Assembly (NCBI GenBank): GCA_937967805.1
Contig: CALBTC010000244.1
Coordinates: 1 to 10,265, forward strand
DNA from: an uncultured Anaerolineaceae bacterium
Lineage (GTDB): Bacteria; Chloroflexota; Anaerolineae; Promineifilales; Promineifilaceae
Length of the DNA stretch: 10,265 bases
Direction of reading: 5' to 3'
A program made the position numbers and the translations under genes. Numbering within the stretch: position 1 is the stretch's first letter; each line of letters begins with the position of its first letter. Under the pieces are notes generated by a model. The model was not told the origin of the DNA. It saw nothing but the letters and a program-made list of their open reading frames with translations, and made no database searches. This document shows positions 1 through 5,649 of this stretch, in pieces.

Positions 1-185
1 AAGATTTTGTGCTGGTTTGCGGCAAAGGGCATGAGCAGTCGATGTGCTTCATCACTACCGAGTACCCCTGGGATGACATCGACGCCACCGAAGCCGCCCT
101 GGATGCTTTTCTAGCCGGAGAACCAATGCCCGATCTGGGCCTGCCAACCTACGATTCCAATTTTGCATTGACGATTTCCGATTGA
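1..185 (+). CDS. murE: MurE-type Mur ligase (UDP-N-acetylmuramoyl-tripeptide synthetase), C-terminal end only
   Basis: This is the last 60 codons of a gene that begins left of the window. The frame starts at base 3 and ends with TGA at 183-185. The translated end begins DFVLVCGKGHEQSMCF and continues to TEYPWDD. GKGHEQ is the conserved C-terminal KGHE motif of the MurE branch of Mur ligases, and the following (Y/F)-x-W/D-D stretch is the usual segment before the final helix. MurE adds the third amino acid (often meso-diaminopimelate or lysine) to UDP-MurNAc-L-Ala-D-Glu in the cytoplasm during peptidoglycan synthesis. The residues that choose the amino acid lie upstream and cannot be seen, so the substrate is open. 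A related Mur ligase (MurF or a MurT-like protein) is less likely because of the KGHE motif. Confidence 0.75.
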   Translation, partial: DFVLVCGKGHEQSMCFITTEYPWDDIDATEAALDAFLAGEPMPDLGLPTYDSNFALTISD

Positions 186-196
186 CGCTTTAGGAT
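168..196 (+). promoter_or_regulatory. Candidate sigma70-type promoter for the DUF6391-like gene
   Basis: TTGACG at 168-173 and TAGGAT at 191-196 are separated by exactly 17 bases, matching the -35/-10 consensus at 5 of 6 and 4 of 6 positions. The -35 box lies inside the last codons of the Mur ligase gene. Transcription would start near 203, just before the hairpin at 212-268, which would then be a 5' leader structure. This rests on a sequence match only; a second TTGACG at 182-187 has no good partner. Confidence 0.3.
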
Positions 197-211
197 TAGC
201 CCATTGAAATG

Positions 212-268
212 AGACCAGACAGGTTTTTTTCCGATAAAAGGTTTAGCTAGAGGAGACCTGTCTGGTCT
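212..268 (+). repeat. Leader hairpin: 13-bp perfect inverted repeat with 31-nt loop
   Basis: AGACCAGACAGGT (212-224) is repeated in exact reverse complement at 256-268, with a 31-nt loop between. The left arm runs into seven Ts (224-230). The right arm ends 18 nt before the ATG at 287 and is followed by TCTAAGGA and a GGAGG ribosome binding site (278-282). It sits between the Mur ligase stop and the next start. It could be a terminator for the upstream gene, a leader control element for the downstream gene, or a copy of a dispersed intergenic repeat. The structure at 7687-7739 has the same layout. Confidence 0.7.
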
Positions 269-286
269 AAGGAATTTGGAGGCCTT

Positions 287-859
287 ATGCTTACTCAACT
301 CATCAGCCGCGTGCGCCGTAATCATGGTTTGGAGCACGCCACCATTCATGTGCTCAGCGAAAAGCACAAAAATTTTAGCGCCCAGGGGAACTCTAATCAC
401 AAGGGGTTCAGCCTGAACATTTACGGCGACATCGCGGAAGAAGATGTGGCGGATGCGGTGGAAGAGGCATTCGGCCGTATGAAAAAAGGTGAACATCACC
501 TGGCGGTGCATCCCAACTGCGGCACAGTGCTGCTGACCACGGCCACGCTGGCCGCCCTGGCGGCCCAGGCCACCTTTGCGTTTGAGCAGCGCCGTCAGAA
601 GCAATCCCACATGAATTTATCGGTATTGGTGAATGCCCTGCCAACGGCCGTTCTTGCCGTTGTTTTTGCCCTCATCATTTCTCGGCCGATTGGCGTGCAG
701 TTACAGGCCCGCTACACGGTGGAAGGTGATTTACAGGAGATGGAACTGCACAGCATCCGCCCGGTCCAACCCTCACCCATCACCCGACTGTTCCAGCTTC
801 TGCTCACCGGGGGCAATCAAATTAATGCCAAATCGTACCAGATTACGACGGTGAATTAG
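287..859 (+). CDS. DUF6391-like small membrane protein
   Basis: A 190-residue protein starting at ATG 287, with a clear GGAGG four bases upstream (278-282). The N-terminus has NHGLEHATIHVL at residues 12-23, then a conserved-looking GF-x-x-x-IYGDI segment (40-50), a charged helix ending in RMKKGEHHLAVHPNCGT (64-80), and a hydrophobic segment (about 111-132) that is probably a membrane helix. A weaker hydrophobic stretch spans about 80-97. This matches my memory of the DUF6391 family found in Chloroflexota and cyanobacteria, for which no function is known to me. The HGLEH at 13-17 has the spacing of an HxxEH metal site and, with H75 and C78, might bind a metal; this is inference. The gene lies between murE and holA, 39 nt before the latter and on the same strand, so co-transcription is possible. 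The C-terminal 50 residues are polar and show no motif I know. Confidence 0.8.
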   Translation: MLTQLISRVRRNHGLEHATIHVLSEKHKNFSAQGNSNHKGFSLNIYGDIAEEDVADAVEEAFGRMKKGEHHLAVHPNCGTVLLTTATLAALAAQATFAFEQRRQKQSHMNLSVLVNALPTAVLAVVFALIISRPIGVQLQARYTVEGDLQEMELHSIRPVQPSPITRLFQLLLTGGNQINAKSYQITTVN

Positions 860-887
860 GTAAGGGCGGTTCGCGAACCGCCCCTAC
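860..887. repeat. 28-bp palindromic intergenic repeat (one mismatched pair)
   Basis: The sequence reads as its own reverse complement from 860 to 887 except for the pair A863/C884; the inner 20 bases (864-883) are a perfect palindrome centred on TTCGCGAA. It fills most of the 39-nt gap between the DUF6391-like gene and holA and begins one base after the stop codon. Palindromes of the form GTAGGGGCGG-N-CCGCCCCTAC are, as I recall, common dispersed repeats in Chloroflexota and some other phyla. In RNA it would fold into a very stable hairpin, but no T-run follows, so a classical terminator is unlikely. Confidence 0.75.
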
Positions 888-898
888 ATTTCTCTGCC

Positions 899-1855
899 AT
901 GTTCTACATCTTCCACGGTGATGATACCCACGCCCAGCAAGAAACAGTGGCCCAGCTCATCGGCAAGATGGACGATCCATCCATGCTGGACCTGAACACA
1001 ACAAAGCTGGAAAGCAACGTGAGCTTTTCTCAGCTGCAGCAGGCGGCCAGCGCCATGCCGTTTTTGGCCAAAGTGCGGCTGATCATCGTGCGCGACCTGC
1101 TCAGCAGCAAGCTGGATAAAACGTACCAAAAGCAACTGCTTGACTATTTGCCCACGCTGCCGGAGACGACGCGGCTGCTCTTTTTAGAATCACAAACGCT
1201 GCGGGCTAACGATCCGCTGGTGAAGCTGGCCGAAAGTGAAAAGACAGGCTATGTGAAGCAGTTTTCCAAACCGGAAGGGGCAGCGTTAGAAAGATGGATT
1301 CGGGAAAAGGTGGCGGAGGGGAACGGCCGTATCTCTCCCCAGGCAACCCACATGCTGGCAGCCAACATCGGCAACCAGATGGAGATTTTGAGCCGGGAAA
1401 TTGAAAAGCTGCTGCTGTACTGCAACGGCGAAGAAATTCAGTCTGACCAGGTGAAGCTGCTCAGCCCCTACGCTGCCGAAGCCAGCATCTTTGATCTGGT
1501 AGATGCATTGGGCAACCGCAACAGCAAAAAAGCGTCGCAGCTGCTGCAAGAAAAATTTCGCGAGGGTGCCGATCCATTTTATTTGTTCTCCATGTTTATC
1601 CGCCAGTTTCGTCTGCTAATTCAGGTGAAAGAGCTGGCCGACGAAGGTAAACGGCCGCCGGCCATCAGCCCGGAGCTCAAGCTTCACGGGTTTGTGGTGG
1701 GCAAGCTGTACCAGCAGTGTCAGGGGTTTAGCCTGGCCCAGCTTGAACAGATTTACCGCCACCTGCTAGACATTGATGTCGAAGTAAAAACGGGTCGCAA
1801 CGACATGACAACTGCGCTCAATTTACTGGTAGCCGGGCTGACCGCTGTACCATAA
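899..1855 (+). CDS. holA: DNA polymerase III, delta subunit
   Basis: A 318-residue protein, close to the usual 330-345 for HolA. Delta is the clamp-loader subunit that opens the beta sliding clamp; it works in the cytoplasm in complex with delta' and tau/gamma. The N-terminus MFYIFHGDDTHAQQE is the typical first strand and loop of the delta AAA+-like domain. As in known delta subunits there is no working Walker A motif. Residues 1 to about 140 form domain I, about 140-205 the lid domain (TTRLLFLESQ lies at the end of domain I, and MLAANIGNQMEILSREIEKLLLY in the lid), and 206-318 the helical collar domain, with the family-typical LVDALGNRNSKKASQLL and DPFYLFSMFIRQFRLL. No clear Shine-Dalgarno precedes ATG 899, because the palindrome at 860-887 occupies that space; translation may depend on the upstream gene or on a leaderless start. 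The stop at 1853-1855 is in frame with the next gene. Confidence 0.92.
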   Translation: MFYIFHGDDTHAQQETVAQLIGKMDDPSMLDLNTTKLESNVSFSQLQQAASAMPFLAKVRLIIVRDLLSSKLDKTYQKQLLDYLPTLPETTRLLFLESQTLRANDPLVKLAESEKTGYVKQFSKPEGAALERWIREKVAEGNGRISPQATHMLAANIGNQMEILSREIEKLLLYCNGEEIQSDQVKLLSPYAAEASIFDLVDALGNRNSKKASQLLQEKFREGADPFYLFSMFIRQFRLLIQVKELADEGKRPPAISPELKLHGFVVGKLYQQCQGFSLAQLEQIYRHLLDIDVEVKTGRNDMTTALNLLVAGLTAVP

Positions 1856-1912
1856 AGGTGTGCCATACACGCTCATCCTCAACAATTTCCCCGACGCATT
1901 GTTCCTATTCTT

Positions 1913-3223
1913 GTGGCCTTTGTGGCATTGTTTTATTTGTACGGCGTTCGGCAGCAATTTTTGTTTGTCAATACCGACCGTTTCCAAACGGACCAGTCAG
2001 CTTACCTGGAGGCAGCAAAATCGTTAAAGACGTCTAATTATACGGCATTGACCGACCGCAACCGAATGCCCGTCTATCCGTTTTTGCTTTCGCTGCTGTA
2101 CGAACCAGGTTTAAGCGATGAGGCGTTTTTTGCACGGGGGAAGCTGCTTAATGTTGGGCTTTCGCTGCTTATCTTGCCCATTCTGTTATGGATTTTTCGC
2201 CAATATTTGCCGCTGTTTACGGCCGTCAATCTCTTCCTCATCCATGCCTTCACGTTGTACATCTTCAAAGCCGCTTACGTCCAGGCCGAGCTGCTTTTTT
2301 ACCTGCTCAACTTCGCCGGTTTTCTTTTGCTGTGCCGCCTCTTGTGGCAACCACAGTGGCAAACAGCCGTGTTCACCGGCATTCTTCTCGGTGTGGCCCA
2401 CCTGACCAAGGCATCGATCCTGCCAGGGCTGCTGCTTTTTGGGGGAACGGCCGTTTTACAGGCGGGTTTCCGACGATTCTGGCAACGGCCGTATCCACCA
2501 CAACCTCGTCAATTTTTGTTTGAACTGGCTGTGCCTGCCCTGGTAATCCTTTTTTTCTTATTGACAATTTGGCCCTATATTCAAAATAGCAAAGAGCAGT
2601 TTGGACATTACTTTTACAACGTCAATTCCACCTTTTACATCTGGTATGATCACTGGGATAAGGTTGAAACGGGTACAAGTGCCCATGGTGATCGTGTGGG
2701 GTGGCCTGATATACCGCCCGACGAAATTCCCAGCGCCGCCAAATATTTTCGGGAACACACAACTGCCCAATTGTTTCAACGGATGTTTGACGGATTTTTG
2801 GTGATTTTAATTACCACAACCAACTCATACGGTTACCTGACCTATTTTTGCCTCCTATCTGGTGTTGTATTCGCGGTAGCTCTCATTAACCATCAGCAGA
2901 CACGTCACTTAATCCGAACACACGCCTGTGTATCTTTGTTTGTCATCAGTTTCTTTTGTGTCTATTTGCTGTTGTACGCCTGGTATTGGCCCATTTCATC
3001 GGGCAACCGCTTTGTGTTAGCGCTGTTTTCACCACTCATGTTTACGTTAGCTTACCTACTGTTTCGGCTTTTTGACCAGCAACTGGCGCTTAAAATAAGC
3101 CGACATTCACAAACGCAAGTAAACCTGGGTCAGCTTCTAAACTGGATAATGTTTGTCGTGTTGTTGGTGGATGGGTATATAATTCTTACTGTGCGCGTTG
3201 GCGCTGTTTATGGCGGTTTCTAG
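1913..3223 (+). CDS. GT-C type membrane glycosyltransferase (PMT/ArnT-like)
   Basis: A 436-residue membrane protein when started at GTG 1913, with about ten predicted transmembrane segments. Family marks: an acidic residue in the first external loop (D27 in TDQSAYLEAA), RMPVYPFLLSLL at 51-62 (the R-x-P-x-Y-P motif of PMT_2/ArnT-like enzymes), a membrane E126 in YVQAELLFYLL, and GVAHLTKASILPGLLL near 160-175. Such enzymes move a sugar from a polyprenyl-phosphate carrier to a lipid or protein acceptor on the outer face of the cytoplasmic membrane; donor and acceptor cannot be read here. The start is doubtful. GTG 1913 lacks a ribosome binding site and cuts into the first membrane helix, while the frame is open back to the holA stop. 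An ATA codon at 1865 follows AGGTG at the right distance and would add 16 residues, completing the helix. The next gene follows after 15 nt. Confidence 0.75.
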   Translation: MAFVALFYLYGVRQQFLFVNTDRFQTDQSAYLEAAKSLKTSNYTALTDRNRMPVYPFLLSLLYEPGLSDEAFFARGKLLNVGLSLLILPILLWIFRQYLPLFTAVNLFLIHAFTLYIFKAAYVQAELLFYLLNFAGFLLLCRLLWQPQWQTAVFTGILLGVAHLTKASILPGLLLFGGTAVLQAGFRRFWQRPYPPQPRQFLFELAVPALVILFFLLTIWPYIQNSKEQFGHYFYNVNSTFYIWYDHWDKVETGTSAHGDRVGWPDIPPDEIPSAAKYFREHTTAQLFQRMFDGFLVILITTTNSYGYLTYFCLLSGVVFAVALINHQQTRHLIRTHACVSLFVISFFCVYLLLYAWYWPISSGNRFVLALFSPLMFTLAYLLFRLFDQQLALKISRHSQTQVNLGQLLNWIMFVVLLVDGYIILTVRVGAVYGGF

Positions 3224-3238
3224 CGATGAGGATGAAAA

Positions 3239-3733
3239 ATGAAACATCGGTTGCTTTTGATTTGGCTCATTTTTTTAGCGTTCACCCTATTGTCGTCTGG
3301 CTGCACAGTGGAAACAGCCCACGCCCCGGTAGAAGGTATTGAAGAGACGCCAACCACTGCTCCCACGGCAACGTTTGTGCCTAACACAGCCATTATCTTC
3401 AAACGTTCCGGCGGCATTGCCGGCCTCAACGAAGCGTGGACCATTTTTACAGATGGAACGGTGGAAACCAACAGCGCCGCCCAATCGCAGCTCTCTACTG
3501 AAGAAGTAGAGCAGCTGCTCAGCAGCCTGGAGAGCAGCGGCTTTTTTGAGCTGGAAAACAGCTACCTACCGGACGACACCTGCTGTGACCGCTTTTTTTA
3601 CGAGATTACGGCCGTACAAAACACCACTTTCCATACCGTCCGCACCCTGGAAGCCACCCCCGATATGCCCGAAGCGTTACAACAGGCACTGCGCCTGCTG
3701 CAAACAGCGCTTTTGGAGAATAATAACCAGTAA
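3239..3733 (+). CDS. Lipoprotein with emfourin-like domain
   Basis: A 164-residue protein. ATG 3239 has GAGGA at 3228-3232, six bases upstream, and follows the glycosyltransferase by 15 nt, so the two are probably one transcript. Residues 1-21 are a lipoprotein signal peptide with cleavage before C22 (LLSSGC; Ser at -3 is unusual). A short Thr/Pro linker (38-49) leads to a domain that begins AIIFKRSGGIAGLNEAW (51-67), continues with LSTEEVEQLLSSLESSGFFEL, has paired C115-C116, then RFFYEITAV and a final helix after a Pro-rich turn. The F-x-R-S-G-G-x-A-G start, the helix ending in GFF and the Y-x-I-T strand resemble emfourin, the proteinaceous inhibitor of the M4 peptidase protealysin. That link is from memory and unproven; otherwise the protein is a lipoprotein of unknown role on the cell surface. 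Confidence 0.75.
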   Translation: MKHRLLLIWLIFLAFTLLSSGCTVETAHAPVEGIEETPTTAPTATFVPNTAIIFKRSGGIAGLNEAWTIFTDGTVETNSAAQSQLSTEEVEQLLSSLESSGFFELENSYLPDDTCCDRFFYEITAVQNTTFHTVRTLEATPDMPEALQQALRLLQTALLENNNQ

Positions 3734-3767
3734 AACTTGAAACGTGAGAAAGTCACGTTTCAAGTTT
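3733..3767. terminator. Bidirectional hairpin terminator between convergent genes
   Basis: AAACTTGAAACGTGA (3733-3747) and its exact reverse complement (3753-3767) flank a 5-nt loop, giving a 15-bp stem. It starts at the last base of the lipoprotein stop codon and covers the stop codon (3760-3762) of the minus-strand gene. The stem ends in three Ts on the plus strand and is followed by TTTTAC on the minus strand, so the U-tracts are weak, but the position between converging genes fits a shared terminator. Confidence 0.75.
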
Positions 3768-4800
3768 CACGCGTCATTTCCATCGCATAAGGCCACAGCC
3801 CCGGCAAACCGCCTGTATGCAAAAAAATAATTTGGGTGTTGGCGGGAAAACGGCCGTTCCCCACCAAATCCAGCAGCCCGGCAAATGCCTTGCCCGAATA
3901 AACCGGGTCCAGCACAATGCCTTCCGTTTGTGCCAGCAGTTTAATTGCCGCAGCCGCCTCGGCTCTCAGCTTGGCGTATCCGGCACCCACATACGTTTTT
4001 TCGATCAGCGGCACTTCAGCGGGCGCAAAGGTGTGCGGCTGCCCCAGCAAAGCACAAACTTCGCCGGCCAGCCGGGCAATGCTGGCCGGGAAGGTACGCC
4101 ACAGCTTGCCCACATCAATCCCCAATACCTGGATGGGCGAACCGAGCAGCCAAAAGCCGGCCCACAACCCGGCCAGCGTCACGCCCGTGCCCACCGGCAG
4201 AATGATGGTCACTTTTTCCGGATCCAAACCAAGCTGTCTAACTTGTACCTGAAATTCCACAGCAGCCGCAGCATAGCCCAAACAGCCAACGGCCGTATGC
4301 CCCCCCACCGGCATAAAATACGCCCCCGGCCCCACAAACAGCCAGCTCACCAACCGCACCAATCGAATGGTGGTTTCGAGAGTCATCGTCGCATCGCCAC
4401 CCCCGCCAAAAGGAATGAAGTGCAGTTTGGCCCCAAACAGTTGGTCCAGCAGCAGGTTGCCTTGCAAAGCGGACGGCCGTTTCTCGAAGAAAAAGAGGTG
4501 GGTTTGCAGGCCCAGCCGGGCACAGGCCGCCGCCGTCATCCGGGCGTGGTTCGATTGCAGGCCGCCAAAGGTAATGACCTTGCGCTTTTGCTGCGCTAAG
4601 GCTTCCCCCAGCAAAAATTCAAGCGGCCGTCCCTTATTGCCGCCGCCACCGGGTCCCAGCTCATCATCCCGTTTGAGCCAGATTTGTGGCCCATCTAGCT
4701 GTGTGGTAAGCCGCGGCAGCGGCTGCAAAGGTGTCGGGTTATGGCTCAGCGACAGGCGAGGAAAGGATTGCAGGCGGTGGCGTAGCTGCTGCGGGCTCAT
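3760..4800 (-). CDS. dcyD: D-cysteine desulfhydrase (PLP-dependent, ACC deaminase family)
   Basis: A 346-residue fold-type II PLP enzyme. K56 in GGGGNKGRPLE is the lysine that holds PLP; S83-N84-H85 (GGLQSNHARMT) is the family substrate/cofactor loop; PVGTGVTLAGL is the glycine-rich phosphate loop. Two positions separate the sister activities. Where ACC deaminase has Tyr294-Glu295 and Leu322, this protein has Y301-S302 (DPVYSGKA) and T329 (FLHTGG). Ser and Thr there are the D-cysteine desulfhydrase residues, and the offset is 7 in all three cases. The expected reaction is D-cysteine to pyruvate, H2S and ammonia, in the cytoplasm. The start codon lies 2 nt after the stop of the upstream lipoprotein gene (TAGAGATG) with no good ribosome binding site, which points to translational coupling. 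Another D-amino-acid lyase activity in this family remains possible. Confidence 0.85.
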   Translation of the reverse strand: MSPQQLRHRLQSFPRLSLSHNPTPLQPLPRLTTQLDGPQIWLKRDDELGPGGGGNKGRPLEFLLGEALAQQKRKVITFGGLQSNHARMTAAACARLGLQTHLFFFEKRPSALQGNLLLDQLFGAKLHFIPFGGGGDATMTLETTIRLVRLVSWLFVGPGAYFMPVGGHTAVGCLGYAAAAVEFQVQVRQLGLDPEKVTIILPVGTGVTLAGLWAGFWLLGSPIQVLGIDVGKLWRTFPASIARLAGEVCALLGQPHTFAPAEVPLIEKTYVGAGYAKLRAEAAAAIKLLAQTEGIVLDPVYSGKAFAGLLDLVGNGRFPANTQIIFLHTGGLPGLWPYAMEMTRET

Positions 4801-4802
4801 CT

Positions 4803-5570
4803 CTACGGCGACGATGGCAGGTCCGGCAGCGTTAATGGGCCAACCGTATCACAGTTTTTAGCTTCACCCGCCCGGGGTGTGTGAAAGCTGGAGACCCATA
4901 GCGCGCGGCTGGCAACCGTTTGGGAAAGGGTGTTGGTGGAACTTATCGTTACCGTCGTTGAATGAGGAATCGAAAAAGTCAGCTCGCCCAACGCCTGATC
5001 ATGTTCGATGACCACCCCACCCGAACCGGAGAGCAGCTCGCCGGTTTGATAATCCATTTCACCCACGCGCAATTCTTCTTCATGAATCTCCCACAAATAG
5101 GCGGCAATCTCTTGATTAGAACTGAGGGCAACCAGCACGGCAAAACTATAATCGTTTTGCAGCGGCGATTTCATTAAGATGCGCATGAGCAAACTATCTG
5201 CCTGCACATCGGCCCGGATACCCACAATGTCGACTTCTGAATCGTCGCTGGCTGCCTGCGTATCGCAGACAATGGCATCGCCATTTTGGTCTTCAATGGC
5301 AAACCATGGCACCGGCGTTGCCGTGGGTGTAGGGGGAACAGGTGTATCGGTTGGCTCCGATGTCGGTGTATTTGTTGGTGGAACGGCCGTTTCTGTGGGT
5401 GTTGATGTAGGCGGTAGGGTAGCGGTTGGCGTATGGGTGGATACAAGCTGCTCGACAACGGCCTGGACGGTGGCGTCTTCCTCAACATTGCCGGTGCAGC
5501 CCATCAGCAAACCGGCAAATAGTATAACAGCCCCCCAGGCTCCAATAGTAGTAAACCTTGACCAGTTCAT
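4803..5570 (-). CDS. Lipoprotein with Thr/Pro linker and unknown C-terminal domain
   Basis: A 255-residue protein when started at the ATG at 5570, which has GGAGGT six bases upstream; an ATG 14 codons earlier (5612) has no such site and would put charged residues before the signal. Residues 1-24 form a lipoprotein signal peptide ending in LLMGC, with C25 as the lipidated cysteine. Residues 45-88 are a Thr/Pro/Ser linker typical of Chloroflexota surface proteins. The remaining ~165 residues (from WFAIEDQNGDAIVCD) look like a beta-rich domain containing two cysteines, one early and one near the end (NCDTVGPL), that could form a disulfide. I do not recognise the domain. It is the first gene of a tight pair with the D-cysteine desulfhydrase. 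The 79-nt space before it shows no clear terminator or promoter, so read-through from the GMC oxidoreductase gene is possible. Confidence 0.8.
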   Translation of the reverse strand: MNWSRFTTIGAWGAVILFAGLLMGCTGNVEEDATVQAVVEQLVSTHTPTATLPPTSTPTETAVPPTNTPTSEPTDTPVPPTPTATPVPWFAIEDQNGDAIVCDTQAASDDSEVDIVGIRADVQADSLLMRILMKSPLQNDYSFAVLVALSSNQEIAAYLWEIHEEELRVGEMDYQTGELLSGSGGVVIEHDQALGELTFSIPHSTTVTISSTNTLSQTVASRALWVSSFHTPRAGEAKNCDTVGPLTLPDLPSSP

Positions 5571-5576
5571 ACGTTT

Positions 5577-5582
5577 ACCTCC
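5577..5582 (-). promoter_or_regulatory. Strong ribosome binding site that fixes the lipoprotein start
   Basis: On the minus strand this reads GGAGGT, followed by six bases and the ATG at 5570. It is why the shorter form of the lipoprotein was chosen over the ATG at 5612. Confidence 0.75.
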
Positions 5583-5649
5583 ATAAAAAACAAACTCGAA
5601 AACCCATATCATGTCTAATGGTGGTTACGCATTTCGACACACTTTACAT

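Noticed and set aside
224..230. T-run after the first arm of the 212-268 hairpin as a terminator tail
   Set aside because: The Ts lie in the loop and not after the stem, so they cannot serve as the U-tract of an intrinsic terminator of this hairpin.
3817..4599. Plus-strand open frame of 260 codons
   Set aside because: It lies opposite the well-supported PLP enzyme, whose catalytic motifs are all in place; the antisense product is rich in Gln, Arg and Pro and has no recognisable domain.
5179..5586. Plus-strand open frame of 135 codons, Gly/Val-rich
   Set aside because: It is antisense to the Thr/Pro linker of the lipoprotein on the minus strand, with no ribosome binding site or family features.
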